The notes under the pieces: generated by a model
Databases searched by the model: none
Told to the model about the DNA's origin: nothing
What the model saw: only the letters and a program-made list of their open reading frames with translations
Shown: one piece after another, positions 24,285 to 34,800 of the stretch
Layout: every line of letters begins with the position of its first letter
Position numbering within the stretch: position 1 is the first letter of the stretch
Source: Mrakia gelida
Lineage: Eukaryota > Basidiomycota > Tremellomycetes > Cystofilobasidiales > Mrakiaceae
Assembly: GCA_024345305.1 (NCBI GenBank)
Contig: BRON01000009.1
Location: 620,001-684,000 of the forward strand
Length of the DNA stretch: 64,000 bases
Reading direction: 5' to 3'
Translations under genes and position numbers: made by a program

Positions 24285-25038
24285 ATGTCCGCCCCTGCTT
24301 CCAACACTCCTACAGCCGATGCGTCGAAGGAGGCTTCGTCTACGGTCCCCAAGGCTCAGGAGGAGGAGAAGAAGGAGCTTCCTCAGTTGGGAGCTCTCGA
24401 GGAGGACGATGAGTTCGAGGAGTTTGCTCAGCAAGGTTAGTTCAAATGTCCTCGTCTACAGCAGGGAGGTGGAGTCAGGTAGATGCTAGTAGAGCTCGCT
24501 TGGCCCTCAGAGTGAGGTGGGGGAAGGAGGGGAGAGGAGAGGACAGCGAGGACGACCTCCAACGATGAAGCTCGCTCAGCTCTCCCTTCCTCCTTCCCTC
24601 TCCTCTCTCGTCCTTCTACCCCCTCTCATGCTCTCTTTTCACTCTATCCCATTCCTCATCCTCGTTCTCCCTTGTCGTCTCCTCGAAACTAACCCCAACC
24701 TCTTCGCCTTTCCTCCTCCTCAGACTGGGATCCCTCCGAATCCTCCCTCGCCCATCTCTCCTCCGCTTCCACCTCCGCCGCCGCCGATACAGCACCTACG
24801 ACCTCAAACCTCTGGGAGGACAACTGGGACGACGACGATGTTGAGGAGGAGTTCTCTAAGCAGCTGAGGTGAGTCGACTCGACTCCACGCCCCGTCACCT
24901 CGCGATGTTGAGCTCGAAGGCGAAGGGGAGGAAGGGAGGAGAGCTGAGAGCTGACTTGAGCTTCGTTTGTGTTCGTCGTTCGTGTGCAGGGCCGAGCTTG
25001 AGAAGCAGGCAAACGGACCTTCGGCTATGTCGACCTAG
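24285..25038 (+). CDS. SEM1: SEM1/DSS1, 26S proteasome lid subunit
   Basis: Three exons (24285-24435, 24724-24868, 24990-25038) encode a small acidic protein of about 114 residues. The diagnostic Dss1 elements are present in order: LEEDDEFEEFAQQDW, formed across intron 1, and NLWEDNWDDDDVEEEFSKQL, followed by RAELEK. Sem1/Dss1 is an intrinsically disordered lid component that stabilises Rpn3/Rpn7 and also serves BRCA2-type and TREX-2 complexes. The N-terminus (MSAPASNTPTADASK) and the Ser/Ala/Thr insert between the two acidic boxes make it somewhat longer than the roughly 70-90-residue human and yeast forms. Intron 1 is unusually long (288 nt) for this window and strongly CT-rich. Confidence 0.9.
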
Positions 25039-25731
25039 GAGATTCCTTCGGTCGGGTTAGGAAGGGAGGGAAGAGGAAGGGAGACGAGACGAGGCATGAT
25101 TCACGACTTGGAATACAGATGGACACGTTCTACTATCCTTTCGACGGCCTTCGCTGGTCCCTCGAGGTGGAGAAGAAGGGACTCTTTGGTTGCATACGCA
25201 GGGGTTTCGGGTCCTTCTGCTGAGCTCTGGCGTTGTTGGCACTAACGAACGAGCTCGAGCTTCGGTTCAGCCCACCGACCCTCTTCGTTCCTACTTCACC
25301 AGCGAGCGCTTTGCTTCCTCCTCCAATCTTCCACCAGGAGCTCAGTCTCACTATCGAGCATCGAACGGGAGTTTGATGAAGGAGCGTCGAGTCTGAAAAC
25401 GAGGAAAGGAGACGAGCGTCGAGCTCACCTCTGGCCTCCACTTTGCGACGCGACGCTCTTTCTGCTCTTCCCCTCTCTAAGCTCTCCAAAATCCAGTTTG
25501 TTCTCGCTCTCTAGGATCAGTAAGCTCTCGTCCCCACTCGCTTACCAACCTCACTCAACCGAACCCTCTCGAAAGAATTATAAAACAGGAGGACCCCCTC
25601 CCTCTCGAATTTCGCTTCCCTCCCTCAGTCAGCTTCCTCTCTCCCTTCCTTTCCCTCCCAACACCCAGCTCCCCCCCCCCCCCCTCCCCCTACCCCCCCT
25701 TCTCCAACCCTTCTCCCTTTCTTTACACGCC
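25039..25731 (+). promoter_or_regulatory. long intergenic with polypyrimidine/C-tract leader of SQT1
   Basis: No gene is supported; the only long minus-strand open frame lacks an ATG. The last roughly 110 nt before the SQT1 ATG are almost pure pyrimidine on the plus strand, including an uninterrupted run of 14 C at 25671-25684 followed by further C runs. Such tracts can act as promoter or leader elements and can form triplex DNA; no function is shown here. Confidence 0.5.
25671..25684 (+). repeat. poly(C) run of 14
   Basis: Fourteen consecutive C residues lie within a larger polypyrimidine tract directly upstream of the SQT1 start codon. The exact length is prone to sequencing error and polymorphism. 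Confidence 0.9.
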
Positions 25732-27762
25732 ATGTCGGACCTCCCCCCCTCTCTGATCCACCCTGAGGAGCTCCCTGAAGCTGAGGAGGAGGACAACAAC
25801 CAAATCGACCAAGACGACATCGAGGAGATCATCGACGAAGAGGACGAAGGAGATTTCCCTATGGACGGAGAAGACATGGATGAGGACGACGAGTTTGCTG
25901 GAGATGGTCAGGAGGGGGGGATGATCATGGAGGAGATGGAGGGTGAGGAGGGTGAGGGTGAGGGAGAAGGGGAGGACGAGGATATGGGACCGGTGGTGGA
26001 TAACTCTTCGATGCAGGCTAGTCAGTCCGCCCGTCTCTTCCTTTCGAGCTCGCTGCTGTTGAGCAAACGAGCAGCTCGAGCTGACCTTGCTTTTGTTCGT
26101 TCGTGTGCCAGCCCTTCACCGAGATGGCTCCTCCGTGTTCGAAGTAGCTCTTCATCCTCTGCATCCCTCTCCGCCACTCGCCGTTTCCGGAGGAGAAGAC
26201 GACCTCGCTTTCCTCTTCGATACAACAACAGGGAAGGAGGTTGTTCGTCTCTCGGGGCACACCGACTCGGTCGTGGCTGTTGCTTTTAGTGAGTCTCCCC
26301 TTCATTCCTACAATCAGGAGAGCTCAGCGAAGGGAGGGAAAGAGGAACTTTCAGCTGACTGATTCGCCTCCTCCCTTCTTCGCTTTCGATTTCGGTGCTA
26401 GGCTCGGACGGAGAGCTCGTTGCCACTGGAGGGATGGACGGCCGAGTCCGTATATGGAGGAGAGTAGGCAAGACTGATTGGAACACTTGGGAGTTCCTCA
26501 CGAGCTTGCAAGGACCGGACGAAGTGACGGTGAGCTCGAGCTCAAATTCCTTCCCTCCCTCTCTCCCTCCCTCCCTTCCTTCCCCTTACTGAGCTTCTCC
26601 TTGTTTCGCCTGGTGTTTTCAGTGCATGGCCTGGCACCCTAAGGGACCTGTGCTCGCTGCTGGAGCGAACGACTCGACGGTTTGGATGTGGCAGCGTGAG
26701 TTTCTTCTCACCAAGGGAGCGAGGCGAGGGAGGAAGTTGACTCGTTTGTTGAGCTCGGGTCCGAAGCACGTTTTCCCTTCTCGAGACAAAGAGAGCTGAC
26801 TTGATTCCTTCGGTTCGCAGTTCCCTCCGGAAACACGATGCAGGTCTTCGCTGGTCACACCGATGCTATCACAGCTATCACTTTCACTCCCGACGGTTCG
26901 TTTCGAGCTCACCTCTTTCCTTCCCTCCCTCCCTCCCCAAAACTCACCCCACCCCTCCCTTTTTATTCTCGCTCAGGCAAACGCCTCCTGACCTCCTCCT
27001 CCGACGCATCCATGATCCTCTGGGATCCTCGTTCCTCCTCCCCCGTCCAGAACTTCAAACCCTCAGACGATCGATTCAACCTCGAGGACGGAATCACCTC
27101 CATCGCCGTTCACCCCAACTCCCAGCTTGCTGCCGTAGGAGGAGGAGCTGGAGGACTGAGAGTAGTCAACTTGGCGACGGGGAGGGTCGTTAGTGCGCTG
27201 CAGGGGCATGAGAAGGGGGATTCGGTGGAGGCGGTGGTGTTTTTGGAGATTGCTGGGAATGGAGTGGTCGTGAGTGCTGGGACGGATGGGAAGGCTTGTG
27301 TGTGGGATGTGACGACGAGTAGGTTGAGGGCTACGCTGAAGCATGATGTGAGTGCAGCTCGTTTCTGTTGTGGGACTCTCGTTTGAGGCGCTCGTCGCGT
27401 CGAGTTCGAACTCGCGTTTTCGTCTCGATTCCTCTCCTTCTTCTCCTTCCTTTTTTGCTCGAAACTGACCCATTCTTCCCTTTCCCTCCCACCCTTTTCC
27501 ATCTTTTTTCTATCCCCTTCGCCCTCCACAGCAAGCAATCACCTCCCTCCGACTCCACCCAGCTCCTCTCGCCCACCTCATCACCACCGGTTCCGTCGAC
27601 ATGACGCTCAAGACCTGGGACGTCCGAAATGGAGCTCTCCTCGCTCACCACACTGGAAACCGAGGAATCATCAACGGCTTCGATGTTGGACGCGGGAAGG
27701 AGGGGAGAGCTGTCGTCGTCAGTGCAGGAGACGACGGGGCGAGTTTGATTTGGGAGATCTAG
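25732..27762 (+). CDS. SQT1: SQT1/AAMP-like WD40 protein, Rpl10 (uL16) chaperone
   Basis: The ATG at 25732 opens a very acidic N-terminus (about 85 residues, EEDDIEEIIDEEDEGDFPMD type). A seven- to eight-blade WD40 propeller follows, spread over about seven exons to TAG at 27762. Visible repeats include GHTDSVVAVAFS-DGELVATGG-GRVRIW, GPVLAAGANDSTVWMWQ, GHTDAITAITFTPDGKRLLTSS, DASMILWD, GTDGKACVWD and GSVDMTLKTWDVRNG. The order of repeats and the acidic lead are typical of Sqt1 (yeast) and AAMP (animals). Yeast Sqt1 binds nascent Rpl10 and guards it until it joins the 60S subunit; an acidic tail suits binding a basic ribosomal protein. Some repeats are interrupted by phase-compatible introns. 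Cytosolic function is expected. Confidence 0.85.
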
Positions 27763-28388
27763 AGCAGCAGCAGGGAGGAGGAGATCTTATAGAGGTTTAC
27801 GTTTTAATCCATGGTTCGTCGTGCGACCATCACATTTTCTCTGTTTAGACTGAGAGAGAGGGAGGAGCACTGAGCGTTTCGATTCAGCGACGAGCGCCCA
27901 ACTCAGCTCAACCAACGACGCGACGTCTTCGTTCTCGTTTCCCTCGCCGCCACCCCTGCTCATCTCCCTTCGCCCAGCCCAACTGAGTATCGAGTGCGAC
28001 GACCCCCTCATCCCGCTTCTGAAGCGCCTTCGCAGCCACGTTTCGATACCACTACCCCAACAGAGGGGCTCGTCGACGTCGGTCCTCGTTCGAGGGACGC
28101 GTCTCGAGCTGCGGCCGCTTCACTTTACCCTTCGCAGGGGCAATCCAGCAACGGAGACCATGACCTGTTTGCTGCAGTTGTTGGTTTCCTCCGACCACCA
28201 TCTTCCTTCCTTCCTTCAGTCCACCCCCAACTTTCCTTCTCCCTCTCCCTCTCCCTCCCCTCAGCTGCTGGCCAGTTCGACTTTCCCTTTCATCTCACTC
28301 CTCACTTCACCTCACCTTCCCTTTCCCTTTCCTTTCCCTTCCTCCCCCTCAAAAAAGCACCCAAAAAACAACTCAACTCGACTCAACA
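27763..28388 (+). other. intergenic; CT-rich promoter/leader of aspartic protease gene
   Basis: Nothing coding is seen. From about 28195 to 28380 the plus strand is a nearly continuous CT tract (CTTCC/CTCCC repeats), ending in an A-rich stretch (AAAAAAGCACCCAAAAAACAACTC) just before the ATG. This arrangement suggests a transcription start region. Confidence 0.45.
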
Positions 28389-31300
28389 ATGCTCCTCCCA
28401 AACGCCTCCCTCCTGGTCCTCCTCTCCACCCTCGTCATCCCCTCCACAACCGCCGAAGTCATCCACCTCCCTCTCAACCCCGTCCCTCGCCGAACCGATA
28501 TTCACCCCCAGGTCCTCTACCAGCAACATGTCAACCGAGCTATTTCTCGTCTCGCAAACATGAACGGCCTTCAGGGACTGTCGCCCAAGGTCGCGAGGAG
28601 GCAGATTGATGAGAGGATTGTTAAGTTTGGAGTTGGAGGATCTGGAGCTGGAGCGATGGAGCAGAGTGGGCCTTTGAAGAAGAGGAGCAAGGAGAGTGAG
28701 TTCAGGTCTGAGGCGAGGTGAGTTACGAACGACACGGCGCGTCGCGAGTTTCGCTCAACAGGGGGCAAGCGCTCTTCGACCTTCTTTCGCTGATCGTTTG
28801 TTTTCGGGTTGCTTCGCTTTCGCGGGTCTGTTTTTCAGGGTCGGAATTGTCACCTCTGGCTCTCCGAAGACCTTCGATGGAACCTCCGTCGACATCGCTG
28901 GACTGAGGAGGATGGAGGGAGGGAGTCGCGTCGTCCGAACGAGGAAGAACAGGAAGAACGGGAACAAGAACAAGCAAGGAGGAGCTGGAGCTGCTGCCGC
29001 TGCTGGTGAGTATATCTCTTTCCTCATTTCAGGACTCTCATCTTCTCCGGATCTTCGAAGCTCTCTCACTCTTTCTCGCGCTGACTCGTTCCCCCTCGCT
29101 GGATTCGTTCTTCGTCTCATCAGCCGTCACCTCGGACGCTGCTGCTGCTTCGGTCGTCGCTACTGCGGTGGCTGCTGCTGCTACTGGAACCGGGTTTTCA
29201 GAACTCGATCTCGCCGCCGCTCTCTCTGGAGATGTTACCCCTGGAAACGCTCCTACGGCTGATTCCTCGCTGTGAGTTCGAAGAGACGCGATGTCGAGTC
29301 GGCTCTCGTTCGAAGGCTGATATTCCTTCTTCGCTCCCCTTCAGTGCCTACGACATCGAGGCTAACGATGTGGGATACCTCGCTTGTGAGTTCAGTCTCT
29401 TCTTCGATCGATTTTGCGAGGAAAGACGAAGCGGGGAGAAGCTGACCTTCGTCGCGTCTCGCTCCTTCTCGTCCTTCCTTTTCAGCCCTGTACGTCTCAC
29501 AAGCTCGATCTCGACCGTGTACACTCTTTCACTTACTAAAACACCTCTACCATCGCACAGGCAGGTCGGAACACCTCCTCAGGACTTCTTGATGTGAGTC
29601 AAAGCCCGTGCGACGACGGGGTACGACGCGTCGAAGTTCTCTTTCATCTCTGACGCTTCCTGCCTTCGTTCTTGGGTGTATCTATTAGGCTGTTCGACAG
29701 TGGGAGCGCCGACACGTGGATTCCCAGCCAAGCATGCACTCAATGCGGCACGCACAACTCTATCGGCTCGTCGTCGTCGTCTTCGTTCGAGGTCTCGACT
29801 CAATCGTTCCAGGCGAGTTTCTCCCTCCCTTCTTCTTCACTTCGGCCTTCCATTGAGCTTAACGCTAAAGAAAACGTTCTCATTTTCACAGGTTACTTAC
29901 GGCTCTGGTTCAGTGAGTTCCCCGTCTAGGGCCAACGCGAGAGACGCTCAAAGCTCATCGATCTTTCGCGTCCCCTTTCTCTTCCTCTCCCCATCAGGTC
30001 GCTGGAATGGTCGTTCAAGACGTCATGACCCTCGCTGGAAACACCATCACTCAGCCTTTTGGAGTCGCCCTTCAGGAATCGGTCGAGTTCTCAGCGAGCA
30101 CTGTTCCTTTCGATGGACTTGTCGGGTTCGTACACTCACTTTTTCTCCCTCGCTTCGACGCGTCTGACCTCCTCTTCCTCTTTCCTTCTTTCAGTCTCGC
30201 CCAGTCCGTCCTTTCTGACCAAGGAGTCCCCACTCCCGTCGAGGCTCTCGCCACTGCTGGAACGATCCCGGCCGGCATCGTCTCCTACGATCTTGGTCGA
30301 GTCGCTGATGGTGCGAACACTGGACAGAGTGAGTCTCGCTTCGTCTCGTCAATCTTCCCTAGTTGGTTCGACTCTTCTCTCCAAGACGTTGAGCTGATCC
30401 TTTCTCTCGGTTATACAGTTTCCTTTGGAGCTGCCGATGTGAGTCGTTGGAAGGTCGAAGGAGGAACGAGATCAGACAGATCGAGACGCGTCGACCTCTT
30501 CGCTCTGCGCGAGACTGAACGAGCCCTTTTCGCTTCCTCTCCTTCCTCCAGGCCACTCGAGTTGATGCGGCCACTTTGGTCGACCTCCCCGTCGTCTCAA
30601 CCACTGGATTCTGGGAAGCTGCCGTTGACGACGCTTCGGTTGACGGTGTTGCTCTCGCGTTCACCGGCAAATCAGCCATCCTCGACTCCGGAACTAGTCG
30701 TGAGTTCGAGACCTTTCTACTGCCATACTTATCTCGCTCCTACTGATATTTTCTCCGACAGTCATCATCATGCCTGCCGCCGACGCCGCTGCCATCCACG
30801 CTGCCATCCCAGGAGCTGCCAGCGACGGAGCTGGAGGATTCACTCTTCCATGCACGACCACCACTTCCGTTGCGTTCACCTTCGGTGGACAGTCCTTCGC
30901 CATCGTACGTAGCTCATCTTCATCAGCCTCCAATACTCTGCATACTGACTCTCGCCTCGTTTTCTCAGGACCCTCGAGTGAGTTCTGTCCTTCGACCTCG
31001 ACGTCAAGACGCGTCTCCCTCCCCGCGCTGACTCTTCAATGTCTCGCTCTTTCACAGGATCTCACCTTCCTTCCCGTCGACCAGAACAACCTCGCTGGAG
31101 ACTGCATCTCCGGTATCAGCAGTGGAAACAGTCAGTCTTTTCATCTCGTTCTCGTCGGGTCGAATCGCTCGTCGCTGACGCTTTCCTTTTCTTCCTCTCT
31201 TTCCCCATCAGTTGGATCAGCCGATCAGTGGTTGGTCGGAGACGTCTTCCTCAAGAACGTCATCTTCACCACGGACAGTAAGTCCTAGCCTTCGTTCGAT

Positions 31301-31527
31301 GCGAGCGAATCGACGCGTCTTTCAAGCTAACTCGTCCTTTCCCTTGCCCCGTCTCAGTTGGAGCCAACACCGTTTCCCTCTCTGGAAAGGTCGCCGCTGG
31401 GACTGCTGCCGTAGCAGCAGCTACCTCGACTGCTGCCGTCGCCGTCGCTACCAGCACCGCCAACTCTACCGAATCCGCCTCGACGGTCGCCCTCGTTTCC
31501 CCGTCGTCGCGTCCTCCCTCGCTATAG
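28389..31527 (+). CDS. secreted pepsin-type aspartic protease, possibly GPI-anchored in an alternative frame
   Basis: The signal peptide is MLLPNASLLVLLSTLVIPST (cleavage near TTAE). A basic propeptide follows (SPKVARRQIDER, RKNRKNGNKNK), then an Ala-rich linker. The catalytic domain starts YLASLQVGTPPQDFLMLFDS, a strong pepsin-family signature built across a 4-nt exon (29486-29489). Its active site is DSGSADTW, where DSG replaces the commoner DTG. The flap shows VTYGSGS. The second active site is AILDSGTS. A 9-nt exon (30969-30977, DPR) and several 20-40-nt exons are needed to keep the frame. The domain ends WLVGDVFLKNVIFTTD followed by a Ser/Thr/Ala stalk. The frame stops at TAG 31525-31527. 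In the frame shifted by one base a hydrophobic GPI-like tail continues to about 31571 (see findings). Expected at the cell surface or secreted. Confidence 0.85.
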
Positions 31528-31876
31528 TCTCAGCCGTAGCCTCCGCCTCGGCGGTTGCTTCTTCAGTCTAAGCTCCCCTTACGTAGTTCCTCGCTTGACC
31601 TTGTTTCTTGCAGTTGTAGTCGAGGAGCGTCGCTTTTGATCTGGATCTTCTTGATCTCCTCGTTCTTCGTTTCTCTTTCGCGAGAACGATCGCTCTCTGG
31701 AGCTCTTGAGTGATGCGAAGGTGTTCAATAATGTGAAAGAAAGATCGAAAAACGAAAGAGATGAAGATGGATTGCGAGAGATGTGCTAGATACGAGAAAA
31801 GTGCGAAGAAAGGAGAATGATGCTAAAACGTGAAACGAGAGCTCCCCTCCTCCCCCTTGCCCCTCCCTTCCCCTCC
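31528..31876. other. convergent 3' intergenic region
   Basis: This is the interval between the aspartic protease stop and the RecQ helicase stop. The first about 45 nt are the out-of-frame possible GPI tail. The rest is mixed 3' UTR sequence with purine-rich segments on the plus strand (about 31730-31830). No gene. Confidence 0.5.
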
Positions 31877-34800
31877 TCAATCGAAGGCGTTCCTCTTCCT
31901 GTCCTTCTTCACGACGCTAGGCATCGCTCTGATGGTCGAGGTCGTCCTCCCAGCCGAGCTGCTCCCCCTCTTCGCTCCTCCTCCTCGACCTCCTCGGGCG
32001 CTGGATCCTCCTCTCGACGAACTCCCTCCTCGAGATCGAGACGTCGACGCCGAGGGCTCTGAGCGATTGCTGTAGGCATACTGCTGAAAGTTGACTGGTT
32101 GTTTGCTGTTGCTGAAGAAGGGAGGGAACAGAGACGTGAGAAACTAGAGAAGTGCGCGAGCGAAGACGAGGACGAAGGAAACTCACGAAGCGGCTCGACT
32201 TGGACCTCCTCGAGCGAGGGGTTCGTCCTGAGAAGACTCCTCGACGGGGTCGGCCTCGTTCCACCTTGTTCTAAGAGTTCCGACGAAGAGCTGTGACGAA
32301 GGTCAAGGGGCGAAAGGAAGGGCGAAAGATGGGATCAGACGCGCGTTCGAAAGCGAGCCAGAACGAGATCGGACAGAGATGACTCACCTTCCCGTGAGGC
32401 TTATACGGTGCATCTCCCAGTCCGTCGATCTGGTTGAACTCCGTCTCGGCTGAGGCGACAAAGTGAAGGCAAGACAAAGGTCAGGACGCGTCGGGCGTTC
32501 ACTCGCTAAACGAGACTGAAGGCGACTTACTCGTCGGTCGAATGATGGCCAGCATCTGAAGAACCTCGTCGTTGAACTCCTGCTCGACGTCGTGATCCCC
32601 ACTGTTGGTGGCAGCGATCTAGAAGAGAGGGAAGAAGCAGCGTCAGTCGAAGGAAAGCGAAATCGAGACGTTGAAGATGAAGGCCGTCTCACCCTCTTCC
32701 TGATGGCCTTGAGTTCGACGAAGCAGGGGTCTTCCTTCGGCTGAGCTCTTCGAGCTGGCTGAGGCTGAGAGTCCTCGAAGTCCTCGATATCGTCGTCGCC
32801 GTCGTCGATGAAGACGTCCTTCGGGTTGGCGGTGTTCTTTCCAGCTTTTCCGAGCTTGGGCTTGACGGGTTTCGCTTTGGCTGTCGACTTCTTGGCTGCT
32901 CCCTTCCTCGGAGTGTTTTGTCGGAAGGCGAGCTGTCGATGAAGAGAAGGGTCCGAAGAAGATTGAGGTCAGCGCGTCTCGAGGGACGGAAGGTAGAGGC
33001 GAAGAGGGAGAAGACTCACGTTCAAGGTCTTCCCGTTCTTCTTGAGGTACTCCTTGTGCTTGGGTCCGAGCTGAGCGGGAGAGAATGAGGGAAAGCGGTC
33101 ATCGTCAGTTCGGTAGTCGATCGAAGGAGAAGGAGAGAGGGACGGAGAAGGACGAACCTTCAAGTAAGCGTTCGAGAAACCTCCCAGGTTCGCGACGTAG
33201 ACCTCCTCGAAGGCTTGCTCGATAAGGAGAGTCTCGAACAACCTCTCGGCATCTCCCATCTCGTATCCCTTCCCACAGCCATGCTCCTCGAGGCTCGAGA
33301 CGTCGAGGTCGTTGCTCATCTTCGCGTTCGATCCTCGGAAGATTCCGACGGCCTGCTTCATGGTGATCCTGTCGCACATCTCGAGGGAGTGTCGAACGAG
33401 GGAAAGAGCACTCTTGACATCCTCAGTCTGCGGAAGAGGAAGAAGAGAGAGTCGGTCAGGGCCGAGCGGGAAGAGATCCTTTCGAGAGGAGAGCGAGGAC
33501 TTACGACATCTCGAATCTCGAGTCGACCGCTGTCCACGTCGATGCAAACGTCGCAGGTCTTGTTGCTGTGAACGAGAAGAACAGAAAGGAGAGTCAGTAA
33601 GGTTTGCAGATCTCGAAGCAATGAAACGAGGAGCAAAACTCACCAGTCACTGGCGGCGAACTCTTCTCCGAAGAAGGCCTGGCAGAACGAAGAACGAGGT
33701 CAGCCAGGGGCTTCGACGAGGTTCGAGGAGAGAAGAGAAGAGGAAAGAGAAGCTCACCAGGATCTGACGACGTCGACAGTCCGTCTTGTTGGTGCAGAAC
33801 CGAAGGACTCCTCGGATGTTCTCTCGTTGACGTTCCTTCTGCTCCCACGTGAGGTTCTGATCTCGAGCGATCGAGTTGAAGATGTTCTTGGTGTCTGTGA
33901 ACGAAAGGAAACGAACGCTCAGTATGTCAAAGGCTCGACAAGCGCGACAAAGGCGGGGTCGCACCTCCCCAGGAGTAGTCTGCGCGGAAGGAAGATAAAC
34001 CGAAGTCAGAACGAGAACGCGATGAGATGAGAATGAGAACGACGAAGACGACTCACAGAGAACGCAGAGTGACTCGTTTCCGTCCCTCCCAGCTCGTCCA
34101 GTCTCTTGGTAGTATCCTTCGAGGGATCGAGGTAGAGCGTGATGGATGACGAAACGAACTGAAGGGGAAGGGAGGAGGACGGGAGTCAGCGAAAGAAACG
34201 ACGGTCCCAAAGGACTCGAAAGAGGACGAACCATCGGGCTTGTCGATCCCCATTCCGAAGGCGACCTTTCAAAAGGCACGGGAGGTAGAAGTAGGTCAGC
34301 GAACGTAGAGAAGAAGGGAGAGAAGAGGAGACGCGTCTTGCTCACCGTCGCGACGATAACCGAAATCTTATCCGTCTGCCACGACTTCTGAACCCAAGCT
34401 CGATCATCCGAGGACATCCCAGCATGATAGTGAGCAGCGGTGATCCCTCGGTTGGCGTCTCTCAGCTCCTTGGCGAGCTTCTCGCAACCGTCTCGACTCG
34501 ACGCGTAGATGATTCCACAGCTTCCAGGGTACTCCTCGGCGATGAAGTTGATGATCTCCTCGGACGTCTTCTTTCCGGTCTTGGGTCGGATCTCGTAGAT
34601 GAGATTGGCTCGGTTGAAGGAGGCGGTGGTGGTGATGCAGTCTTCGATCTTGAGGGATCGCTTGATGTCGTCTCGAACTTGATGATTCGCCGTCGCTGTG
34701 AGAGCCATGATGGGAGTCCCAGGGTAGTCGTTCTTGAGCTTTCCGAGGTCTCGGTCTGTGATCGAAGTAGATAAGAAGAGCAGGTTCAGCGTGTGATGAA

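Noticed and set aside
25133..25489. Minus-strand 118-codon open frame between SEM1 and SQT1
   Set aside because: It begins at TTG, has no ATG near its start and no family resemblance; probably intergenic.
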